In this document: positions 25,687 to 34,337 of the stretch, one piece after another
Layout: the number at the start of each line of letters is the position of its first letter
Position numbering within the stretch: the first letter of the stretch is position 1
NCBI RefSeq assembly: GCF_002157145.1
Contig: NZ_CP021361.1
Coordinates: forward strand, 2,039,001-2,103,000
Direction: 5' to 3'
Source of the DNA: Acidovorax carolinensis
Lineage (GTDB): Bacteria > Pseudomonadota > Gammaproteobacteria > Burkholderiales > Burkholderiaceae_C
Length of the DNA: 64,000 nucleotides
Position numbers and translations under genes: made by a program
Notes under the pieces: generated by a model
Seen by the model: only the letters and a program-made list of their open reading frames with translations
What the model was told of the DNA's origin: nothing
Database searches by the model: none

Positions 25687-26568
25687 TCAGGGATGCAAGG
25701 GACTGGCCCCCAGCCACATGCCGCTGCGCAGCCCCTCTGGCCGCTCGCGCGACCACACCTGCGCGCTGGCCTCCCAGGTCTGCTGCTGCACATTCAGCCC
25801 GGCATATACGCCATAGCCCGGGCCCGCGCATATCTCGCCGCCCGCGCACAGGCTTTCGCCGGCCTTGATCGCGCCCTGTGTGTGAATGCTCTCGCCCGCC
25901 TTGATGCCCCAGCCCGCCTCCAGGTGCGCCACGCCGGCAATGGCCCCGCCCACCACAATGCCCTGCCCCACCCGCAGGCTCTCGGCTCCCGTCAGGTGGC
26001 CGCTCACGCGCAGGCCCTTGTCGCACTCCACCGGGCCATGCACGATGAGGTCTTGCCCCACAAAAGCACCGCCTTTAAGTTGCAACTTGCCGTGGCAGAC
26101 CACATCCCAGGCCGCGCGCAGGTCGCCTGCGCAGGTAATGTCGCCCTCTACCTCCACGCCCCAATCGGCGCGCACATCGCCGCCCGCCTGTAGCGTGCCC
26201 TGGCTGACGATGATGCTGCCCGCCACGCGAATGCCCTCCCCCGCCACAATGCCGCTGCCCGCCCGCAGACCGCCGCCCGCGCGAATAGACCGGCCGGCCT
26301 GGATCACCGTGGCCACGTCGATGGAGCCACGCACCTCCACCGTGCCGGCAAACACAATGGCCTCGGCCTCCAGCGCATCCACCGCCAGCACTGCATTGGT
26401 CGGCCCAAACTGCGCGAGCAGCCAGCACGCATCCTCCACCCGCCCGGCGTTGACCAGCGTATCCAGCGCCTCCTGGTAGCCGGTGCCGTCCTCCACATGG
26501 CGGCTGAACCAGCGAAAGCCGTCTGCGCACGGGCTTTTTGCCCGCAAAAACTTCTTGGTGAATTCCAT
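25687..26568 (-). CDS. Beta-helix-like repeat protein of unknown function
   Basis: A 293-residue protein not confidently recognised. After ~60 N-terminal residues come about 30 short repeats of the type V/I-x-A-G-x-x-I/L-x-A-G (for example GSIDVATVIQAGRSIRAGGG, then AGSGIVAGEGIRVAGSI), running to about residue 270. The regular spacing of Gly and small hydrophobics suggests a solenoid such as a right- or left-handed beta-helix, as in bactofilins and polymer-forming proteins. There is no signal peptide or membrane helix. The N-terminal ~60 residues (EFTKKFLRAK ... ALDTLVNAGRVEDACWLLAQFG) look helical. The start at 26568 has GGAG at eight bases. No operon partner. Confidence 0.75.
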   Translation of the reverse strand: MEFTKKFLRAKSPCADGFRWFSRHVEDGTGYQEALDTLVNAGRVEDACWLLAQFGPTNAVLAVDALEAEAIVFAGTVEVRGSIDVATVIQAGRSIRAGGGLRAGSGIVAGEGIRVAGSIIVSQGTLQAGGDVRADWGVEVEGDITCAGDLRAAWDVVCHGKLQLKGGAFVGQDLIVHGPVECDKGLRVSGHLTGAESLRVGQGIVVGGAIAGVAHLEAGWGIKAGESIHTQGAIKAGESLCAGGEICAGPGYGVYAGLNVQQQTWEASAQVWSRERPEGLRSGMWLGASPLHP

Positions 26569-26971
26569 CGCCATCACTCCGTGCGCAGCGCGGCGACAGC
26601 GGCGGCTACAAAACGCTGGGAAGAAATGGTGAACGAGGCGCAGATGGACGTGGTGCCACCGGCAAGGTTTTGGGGGTACATGAGCACGCATCTCCTGAAG
26701 GAGCGGCCCGGCGTGCGCTACCACAAAGTCACCGGCCGCCATCGCGCTGGGCGGGTGCCCGGCGATGGATGTTCTGCGCAGATGAGGGGGAAAAGAAGGT
26801 TTATCGCCGGGCGGAGGAATGTGCGACCGGCTTGTAGGGCCAGATCTCACGCACCACGGCGCCCCCGCCCACGCACAGGCAGCCGCGCAGCGGGCCTGGG
26901 TAGAACAAGGTGGGGGACTGGAAAGTCATGGGGGCGGATGGTATCAGTGCGGGGGTACCGCACTGAAATGG
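26569..26971. other. Intergenic region without a supported gene
   Basis: The interval holds no convincing coding sequence. A 42-codon frame on the minus strand (26801-26929, starting MTFQSPTLFYPGP) has a protein-like composition but no ribosome-binding site and no recognised family. The promoter of the beta-helix-like gene should lie near 26580-26640. Confidence 0.4.
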
Positions 26972-27180
26972 ATGGGTTTGTGGCTGAGCGGGCGGCGCGC
27001 CATCTGGGATTCGGAGTACTTGGCAGTTACGGAACGGCTGGAATCGGCCAAGAGCGGTCATCGATTTAGAGTCCTGTTTGAAGCTATGACATTGCATCTG
27101 TCACACTCCATTGTGCAGAAGCAATCACTTTGAACCGCCCCGGTTTTTGAGGAGGCTCTTTTCTCTGAGAGGATTGAGCC

Positions 27181-27504
27181 ATGAAGAAGTCAAACAAGTT
27201 CTCACCCGAAGTCCGTGAACGTGCGGTGAGATTAGTGCAGGAGCACCGGGGGGAGTACCCATCGTTATGGGCTGCCATTGAATCCATCGCCCCCAAGATT
27301 GGCTGCGTGCCGCAAACGCAGCATGAATGGGTCAAGCGTGTCGAAGTCGATACTGGCGTGCGCGAAGGCGTCACCACTAGCGAGGCGCAGCGGGTCAAGG
27401 ATCTGGAGCGCGAGGTCAAGGAGTTGCGCCGGGCCAACGAGATACTGAAGCTGGCCAGCGCGTTTTTCGCCCAGGCGGAGCTCGACCGCCGACTCAAGTC
27501 CTGA
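27181..27504 (+). CDS. IS3-family OrfA
   Basis: A 107-residue DNA-binding protein. It has an N-terminal helix-turn-helix ([16 protein letters not shown] ... [12 protein letters not shown]) and a C-terminal leucine-zipper-like coiled coil ([19 protein letters not shown]). OrfA binds the terminal repeats and modulates OrfAB. A candidate slippage stretch G-TTT-TTC (27462-27468) lies near its 3' end, where ribosomes could move to the orfB frame. Confidence 0.92.
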   Translation: MKKSNKFSPEVRERAVRLVQEHRGEYPSLWAAIESIAPKIGCVPQTQHEWVKRVEVDTGVREGVTTSEAQRVKDLEREVKELRRANEILKLASAFFAQAELDRRLKS

Positions 27505-28412
27505 AGGACTTCATTGACAAGCATCGCGATACCTTCGGGGTCGAGCCGCTCTGCAAGGTCTTGCAGATTGCCCCGTCGGCTTATCGAAGACATGCTGCGC
27601 TGCTGCGCGAGCCCCACAGGCGTTGTGAGCGGGCTCTGCGCGATGAGCAGTTAGTGCCGCAGATTCAACGCGTTTGGCAGGCCAACATGCAGGTCTACGG
27701 CGCTGACAAGGTGTGGCGCCAACTGGGGCGCGAAGGTGTTGTCGTGGCTCGCTGCACGGTCGAGCGATTGATGCGCAAGCTGGGGCTGCGCGGCGTGATG
27801 CGTGGCAAGGTCGTGCGCACAACTGTCGGTGATGCCAAGGCGCCATGCCCGCTGGACCGGGTCAACCGGCAGTTCCGGGCCGAGCGGCCGAACCAGTTAT
27901 GGGTCAGCGACTTCACCTATGTCTCGACCTGGCAGGGCTGGCTGTACGTGGCCTTCGTCATCGACGTGTTTGCCCGTCGCATCGTTGGTTGGCGAGTCAG
28001 CAGTTCGATGCGAACGGACTTCGTGCTCGATGCGCTGGAGCAGGCGTTGTACGCACGCCAACCCGAGCAGGGCAGCAGCCTGGTCCATCACTCGGATCGC
28101 GGCTCGCAATACGTCAGCATCCGGTACAGCGAACGCCTGGCCGAGGCAGGCATAGAGCCCTCGGTGGGCAGCAAGGGTGACAGCTATGACAACGCGCTGG
28201 CCGAGACGATCAACGGGCTCTACAAGGCCGAGCTGATACATCGCCGCGCCCCCTGGAAGACCAAGGAGGCCGTGGAGCTGGCCACGCTGGAATGGGTGGC
28301 CTGGTTCAACCATCACAGGCTGCTCGAACCCATCGGGTACATCCCGCCTGTAGAAGCTGAGGCAAACTACTACCGGCAACTCGCCAGTCAGACTGCCATG
28401 ATGGTGGCCTGA
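27498..28412 (+). CDS. IS3-family OrfB, transposase catalytic part
   Basis: About 304 residues in the -1 frame relative to orfA, with no good start codon of its own. It is expected to be made as an OrfAB fusion by programmed frameshift; the frame stays open upstream past 27462. The integrase core has the DDE residues in [16 protein letters not shown] and [10 protein letters not shown]. The coding sequence appears intact, so the element may be active. Confidence 0.9.
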   Translation, partial: VLKDFIDKHRDTFGVEPLCKVLQIAPSAYRRHAALLREPHRRCERALRDEQLVPQIQRVWQANMQVYGADKVWRQLGREGVVVARCTVERLMRKLGLRGVMRGKVVRTTVGDAKAPCPLDRVNRQFRAERPNQLWVSDFTYVSTWQGWLYVAFVIDVFARRIVGWRVSSSMRTDFVLDALEQALYARQPEQGSSLVHHSDRGSQYVSIRYSERLAEAGIEPSVGSKGDSYDNALAETINGLYKAELIHRRAPWKTKEAVELATLEWVAWFNHHRLLEPIGYIPPVEAEANYYRQLASQTAMMVA

Positions 28413-28835
28413 CTTAAACCAACTGGCCTCCACGAAAACCGGGGCGGTTCAGTCACGACACGGTTGTACGGCTTACTCAACTCTCGAGGTATTAAAGCTG
28501 ACATCGTCATTGGTTCTGTCAGCACCGAGCAAAGCCAATTTTTCCATTGCGATGTGCCGTACCTGCGTGCCATAGCAACACAACCGGTTGATGAAGCAGC
28601 GCCTATCGACCTGCATGCATGGATAACGCTTGGCGGGGATTCTGTTATCGACTTCGCATTGCCATCCAAACTGGCTAGGAATCATGGCGCCCCCACAGAC
28701 CTAATGAATGAAGGCTTTTGCGCTGATGCAACAGGCATGGCGAAACATATGGGGCTGTACTACGAACCAATGCTTGTAGGCAGTCAATACCTTGCATTGG
28801 TGAACTCGGCAGACCCTCACGACCTACTCCTGTAA

Positions 28836-29305
28836 CTGCTCGGAAAATAGCCATTCACCTGTGTTCATGCCATTGAGCGAAGGTATCTAAACGACTGCGT
28901 TGGGTCGAAGGCTCCAGTTCAGGTCATGGGGAAGCGGTCGGTGGTGCGGCGCCAACCTGCTCGCGAAAACCCTATGACCGCAGTACCTCGTAAAGCCGCC
29001 ATTCAGGTCGCCTCGGGTCGTTGAATCCAACGGCCCCTTCCTGGCAGTCAGCGTAAGTACGTCGGGCTGCGCTCACCGGCAGCAATCGCTGCATACAGGT
29101 CATCGGATTTTCGCGAGCTGACGGACCGTTGCTCTGCCCAGTAGCGGTCCGGCAAAGCAAGATTGCCCTGAACTGAGCCTGCCGCAGAAAACCATTCACG
29201 GCTTCGAGCACACGGATACACCAATGCCCCCAACCCCAGGCAAGGGCGGGGTAAAGGGCAAACGGCCGAACAAGAAAGGCAAGCTGCGCGCGGAAGTAGC
29301 GGCCC
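28836..29305. other. Region without a supported gene
   Basis: No frame in this interval has convincing coding properties. A short plus-strand frame near 29224-29330 (starting MPPTPGKGGVKGKRPNKKGK) has a lysine-rich, transposase-N-terminus-like look and may be a remnant of another element, but it is too short to assign. The interval separates the split unknown gene from the M14 peptidase gene, which ends here. Confidence 0.35.
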
Positions 29306-31884
29306 TCAAGGCAGATAAATCGACAGCGGTGTGATTTGTTGCGCCAGCTCGCGCGCCAAATCAGCCGCAAACGGATGCTCCTCGCCGGACAGTCCCTCAC
29401 GGTTGGCGATCACGAACACCGTACGCTCCTTCTTGGTGGACTCCTTGAACTCGGCGCCATAGCGCTGCAGCATCGCTCGGGTCAGGTCAGCGTCGGCAGG
29501 AGACACCACGATACGAATGGCTTTGCCGGTATCAGGCAAAGACTTGAGCGCACGGGTTGCGATATCGAGGGCGCTTGCACGCTCCTTGGATGACGCAGAC
29601 ACTGACACCGTCGGGTTGGGCCCATACAAGACGTTCCACAAGAGACGCTGCGTGCCCTCGGTCCAGCCCCGGAAATTGGGGTCGAACGAAAACACTACGC
29701 TGCGACCACTTCCGACCGCCTCATCCACCAGGGCGGCGGTATTCGCCAACTCGTCCACGCCAATAGCCAGCCCCGAGGTGTGATAGTCGGGATCGCCAAT
29801 AGCCGGGAAACGAGCCACCACCTTGCCCAGACCAGGTTCCATCACAGCATCGTTGACGTACATCACCCAAGGGTTGGTCATTCCTGCTGCCAGCGGGCTG
29901 GCGGGGTCCATGCGCACACGGATTAACGCGCCAGGCGCCGCAGTGTGTGACTGCTTGAGCACCGCCGTGGAAATGCCTACGCCCACGGCGAGTTCGGTGC
30001 CGCCCAGGTAGCCAACATAGCGCCCCCCGCCTCGACCCAGGCCGCCAACGCCTTCTGCCCCTTGTTGCCCAGGGCCTGCAAGCCGCCGTTGACATAACCG
30101 TCAGGTACCAGCAGTACGTCAATACCAGGCAGGCCAGACACGATGTCGGCCACGGTGACCGGGGTATACGCCACACCCCATACGCGCTCAAAGAGGTGGC
30201 GCACCGAGCCGGCCGACTCCGAACTGGAGGTGCTGCCGGGCATCTCGAACAAGCCAATTCGAAGCGCCCCAGACGGCGCACCCAGGGGCGCCAGTTCAAG
30301 CACAGGTGCTGCCACCTGAGCCTCGGGACTCAATGCCGCTGACGACGAACCACCGGCCACATTGAGCAAGAGCGGATTGCTCCACGCCGACACGTCATAG
30401 CTCACGCTGAGTGGGCTGTAGGGCTGCTCGTGCAACATTGCCTGAATCCAATGTTTGCGGGCTTGGTTCATGGGCACCCAGTAGCTTCCGGCCGGCAAAG
30501 TGACCGCACCCTGCGCACCGCCATAGGGCCGGAAGTCGGGCACGGTCAGCGGCGCGCTGAGCTGCATCACCTTCACGTCCATGCGCTGCAAGCGGCGCAC
30601 CAATTGCGCGAGCTCGCGCGCACGGGTCGGATCGGCGGGGAAGAAATAGTGTCGCACCTGCAGGTTGGCCACCTGTTGGTAAAGGCGCTTGCCATCAAAG
30701 TAGAGACCATTGGGCTCAAGCACGCCCTGACTGCCCTGGTCGCGGGCTGCCACGTGCGACTGGTGCCAGTCAGTCAACAAGCGTTGCTTGTCGCTGGCGC
30801 CGGCATAGAGCGACGCCCACATGGCCAAGTAATGCTCTCGGGTGCGCTGCGTGATGGTGGAGCCGCTATGCTTCTCAAAGGTCATGCCAGCAGCATGAAA
30901 GCCCACCGTGCTGACGCTGTCGCCGTATTCAATTGCGTACAGGTCGTATGGCGCACCGTGAAAGTAAGGAATCTTCTGACGGTCAAACTCAGCACTGATG
31001 GCCGGCGAAAACAGCCGATTGACCCAGGACTGCGTGACGTCGGGTACCTCGTGGTAGGTCGGATCGGCGGTGGGAGGGAAAAAAAAGTTTTTGCTGCCCA
31101 TCTCATGGGCATCGATGAACAGCTGGGGTGGGTACTGCCGCATCAACTCAAGCTTGCCGTCGGTTTCGGGCTGGGTTCTGGCAAACCAGTCGCGGTTGAG
31201 ATCGAACCCGAAGGCGTTGCGGCGGGTGCCAGCAGCACGGCCGTCGGGATTCTGTATGGGCAAGACCACCACGACGCTGTTGTCACGAATTCGCTGAGCC
31301 GCACAGTCCTCACGCGCCGCCAATTCGTACAGCACGCGCAGGCTGGCGTCTGCGCCACTTTCTTCGTTGCCGTGCACGTTGCCCCCCAACCAAAGCACTG
31401 CAGGCAGTGACGCAGCGAGGGCCTGCCCCTGCGCTAGCGTGGTCTCCGGATCCATAAGTTGTCGGATCGCACGGCTTAAATCCTCAAGCCCCGGCGCTGA
31501 GACCTGTGACTCCTTGCCTACGATGGCGTAGTACAGTGGCTTGCCAGCCACCGAATTGCCCGCTGTTCCGACGAACACCCGACGACTGTCCACCGCCAAG
31601 GCGGCCATGAACTCGCCGGCCTGGGCATGCGTCACCTCGCGGCTACCCAAATCAAAACCTAACACGGCCAGCGGCGACCGCACTTGCGGGTTGTACGTCG
31701 GCGTGCCGCCAAAAGCAGAGCAGGCGTCAACACCTTTGACAGCCAAGGCCAGAGGTGACGTTTTCACTGCGGTATCGCCACCGCCGCAACTGCCCAGCAG
31801 CAGAGCCGTAAAAATGCCCGAGAGAAGGGCAAAAGAACGCTGCACGGCAGTTGTGCGGCATGGAAAGTGAGCGGTTTGGGACAT
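29306..31884 (-). pseudogene. M14-family zinc carboxypeptidase lipoprotein, frameshifted as sequenced
   Basis: A secreted metallopeptidase of about 860 residues when joined. The N-terminus is a lipoprotein signal (FTALLLGSC, Cys33). The zinc site is HGNEE (His171, Glu174) and His260 in FIDAHEMG, with the substrate-binding NPDGR and LNRDW motifs of M14. The C-terminal third, after about residue 540, is probably a glutaminase/ThuA-like Rossmann domain. The frame breaks at a run of six C (30023-30028); one more C restores AGGRYVGYLGGTELAVGVG. The start at 31884 has GGAGGAG behind it. An IS256 lies only 45 bp upstream, so the native promoter may be lost. Confidence 0.85.
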
Positions 31885-31929
31885 GGGCTCCTCCAGGCGA
31901 CGAGAGTTCATTATGTGCCACTTGCAGAG

Positions 31930-33319
31930 GAGCCTGTCAGAAACTTTGTGTGTGAGGCATAGCATGTCAACAAGGAGCATGAATGCCACGCAAGACGAAG
32001 ACAACCGCTGCGGCGGACAAGGCGGCGCAGCCGCAATTCTCAGCCGAGCTGCTGGAGCAACTCATCCCCGGGCCGGTAACGCCGGCCGAGCTCGAAGGCA
32101 TCTTCCAGCAGTTCAAGAAGTCGGTTCTTGAGCGCGCCCTGGGCGCCGAGATGAGCCATCATCTGGGCTACACGCCCGGCCAGGCCAAGCCCGAAGGGGC
32201 TGGCGCCAATCACCGCAACGGCAAGAGCGCCAAGACGGTGCTGACCGATGCGGGAGCGCTGCGCATCGACGTTCCCCGCGACCGCGAGGGCACTTTCGAG
32301 CCACAACTCATCGGCAAGCACGAACGGCGCTTCACCGGCTTCGATGACAAGATCATCGCCATGTACGCCCGGGGCATGACGGTGCGCGAGATCCAGGGCT
32401 TCCTGGCCGAGATGTACTCGGTGGACGTCTCGCCCGACCTCATCAGCAGTGTCACCGACGCCGTGATGAGCGAGGTCACGGCCTGGCAGACGCGCCCGCT
32501 GGAGGCGATGTACCCGGTGGTGTTCTTTGACGCGCTGCGGGTCAAGATCCGCGAGGATGGCGTGGTGCGCGCCAAGGCCGTGTACCTGGCGCTGGGTGTG
32601 CTGCCCGATGGCAGCCGCGACATCCTGGGCATCTGGATCGAGAACACCGAGGGTGCCAAGTTCTGGATGAAGGTGTTCAACGATCTGAGGACACGCGGCG
32701 TCCATGACATCCTGATCGCCGTCACCGACGGGCTCAAGGGTATGCCAGAGGCGCTGGGCGCGGTGTTCCCGGCCACGACGCTGCAGACCTGCATCGTGCA
32801 CCTGATCCGCAATAGCCTGGACTTCGCAAGCTGGAAGGACCGCAAGAGCCTGGCGGCGGCCATCAAACCCATCTACACAGCAGTGAGCGCCGAAGCGGCC
32901 CAGACTGAGCTCGATGCGTTTGAAAAGGGGCCCTGGGGCCAGAAATTTCCCACGGTCGTGGGCGCCTGGCGCAGGGCCTGGGACAAGGTGATCCCATTCT
33001 TCGCCTTCCCGCCCGAGGTGCGACGCGTGATCTACACGACCAATGCGATTGAAAGCGTGAATGCGCGGCTGCGCAAGATCATCAAGACCAGAGGACACTT
33101 CCCCAGCGACGATGCGGCCACCAAGCTGATCTGGCTGGCCCTGCGCAACATCACCGAGGACTGGGGGCGAGCAGCCAACCATTGGAAATCAGCGATGAAC
33201 CAGTTTGCAATCCTCTACGAAGAACGATTCATGAAACCGAGCACGTAAGATATCCAACCAGCTTCACGAAATCGGTGAAGGTTCAATGAGCCTCACACAC
33301 GGAAATTCGGACACGCCCC
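31930..33319 (+). mobile_element. IS256-family insertion sequence with target duplication
   Basis: About 1390 bp with related ends: the left reads GAGCCTGTCAGAAACTTTGTG and the reverse complement of the right reads GGGCGTGTCCGAATTTCCGTG, both then GTGAGGC. The 8-bp direct repeat TTGCAGAG flanks it on both sides (31922-31929 and 33320-33327), matching the 8-9 bp duplication made by IS256 elements. The matching duplication shows the element inserted once here and has not recombined since. Confidence 0.95.
31983..33248 (+). CDS. IS256-family (mutator-type) transposase
   Basis: A 421-residue DDE transposase, full length. The catalytic acidic residues are in VVFFDALRVKI, AVTDGLKGMPEAL and TTNAIESVNARLRK, with the family's C-x-VH pattern in TCIVHLIRN. 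It starts at ATG 31983 behind AAGGAG. It appears intact. Confidence 0.96.
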   Translation: MPRKTKTTAAADKAAQPQFSAELLEQLIPGPVTPAELEGIFQQFKKSVLERALGAEMSHHLGYTPGQAKPEGAGANHRNGKSAKTVLTDAGALRIDVPRDREGTFEPQLIGKHERRFTGFDDKIIAMYARGMTVREIQGFLAEMYSVDVSPDLISSVTDAVMSEVTAWQTRPLEAMYPVVFFDALRVKIREDGVVRAKAVYLALGVLPDGSRDILGIWIENTEGAKFWMKVFNDLRTRGVHDILIAVTDGLKGMPEALGAVFPATTLQTCIVHLIRNSLDFASWKDRKSLAAAIKPIYTAVSAEAAQTELDAFEKGPWGQKFPTVVGAWRRAWDKVIPFFAFPPEVRRVIYTTNAIESVNARLRKIIKTRGHFPSDDAATKLIWLALRNITEDWGRAANHWKSAMNQFAILYEERFMKPST

Positions 33320-33327
33320 TTGCAGAG

Positions 33328-34337
33328 TTTTGGGCACGGCTTCATCGAGGCAACCATGGCCTATTCATATGCCAGAAAGTCGTCTATTGCCACCGGCTGG
33401 AACTGCCCTAGATATCCAGTTCGTCTCTGCGTCCCAAAGCTGACATCGATCGCGACCACCCAAACCCAATGGTGTTTTCAACAAAGCCAAGAATTCCGTT
33501 TCACAGCGGGCAATCACCCGCCACATGGCCGGCTTCATTGGCCCATCATCAATCGTGTTTTGCAGCGTCCGGCCAGTTGGAGTACGAAATGGACGCAGCA
33601 GTCACTACGCCCAGCCGGTGCCCGTCTTTGCGATGCGTACCGCGGTCTGTTGTCGGGCGTGAGATCGCATTCAGAATTCGACTCCAACACGCAGCGATCC
33701 AGTGCAGCGATTTCATGGGGCAGTCCTTGATTAAAAAACGGTATATACAGTTTATGCCGTTAATGTGATGATTTGTTTACCGGAAAACCCCTACTGGTAG
33801 CGAAAGTTGAATCTGCGCGGTGGCACGGGAGGCGGTGTTGCTGGCTCGTCGGCGGCTCGTGGTTGCATCGCTCGCTTTGCGTAAGACTTACGGCGGTAGC
33901 GAAACGGAGGAGGCCGTGAGGTCGCCCAGCCTGAACCAGTCATTCAACATGTATAAGTGACAGGCAACTCCTGGCTGGCAGTGTGATTACGAGGCCGTGC
34001 CAAGCGGCTGAAACTCGATGCATAGCCCCATTCGGACACGGTCAGCTTGCGTCAACCTCGGGGGAACAGTCGTTACCGTCCAGGAGCCGACTTTGGACCC
34101 GGCGCGACGGCTAACCGCCTCAAACCAAGAACCGGCAGACGAGATTGCGTTACAGAGCGGTCTGCCAGCCGAAATTACCAAGTCGACGCCCGCAACGGAA
34201 TCTTTCTGGAGCCGGCCGCACCGGACATCTGGGGCGATTGATGCGCCGAAACCCAGGCGCCCCAAACCTTTTAGGGGATGCTGTTGGGCTTTCGGAGGGT
34301 ATTGGAAACTACCAAGTCCGGTCATTCGCCGTAAACG
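33328..34337. other. 1-kb region without a supported gene
   Basis: No frame here is convincing on either strand. The left part (33330-33720) has a protein-like minus-strand stretch (for example PMKPAMWRVIARCETEF), which may be a decayed gene. Around 33728-33780 the sequence turns A/T-rich with AACGG...CCGTT inverted arms. The base composition is mixed and lower in GC than the core genes, consistent with accessory DNA next to an IS. Confidence 0.4.

Larger units (their letters stand above)
27131..28451 (+). mobile_element. IS3-family insertion sequence, 1321 bp
   Basis: Terminal inverted repeats start TGAACCGCCCCGGTTTT at both ends (27131 on the plus strand, 28451 on the minus strand) and continue with GAGGAGGC / GTGGAGGC. 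Two overlapping-frame genes, orfA and orfB, lie between them as in all IS3 members. The three flanking bases are CTT on the left and GTC on the right, so no 3-bp target duplication is visible. Confidence 0.93.
26972..28835 (+). pseudogene. Unknown gene split by an IS3 element
   Basis: Joining 26972-27130 to 28452-28835 gives a continuous frame of about 180 residues across the insertion: upstream half ending IVQKQSL, downstream half starting VTTRLYGLLNSRGIKADI. The family was not recognised. The downstream half contains LHAWITLGGDSVIDFALP, which resembles the His-Asp part of transglutaminase-like folds, but no matching catalytic Cys is visible. The base composition is less GC-rich than the neighbours. 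The start is uncertain (ATG 26972 or ATG 27086). Without the IS the gene would read uninterrupted. Confidence 0.6.

Noticed and set aside
26801..26929. 42-codon minus-strand frame MTFQSP...
   Set aside because: No ribosome-binding site or recognised family; could be chance.
33735..33765. Possible LexA-type box near GGTATATACAG
   Set aside because: Only one half resembles the CTG(T)-N8-ACAG consensus and no gene starts downstream.
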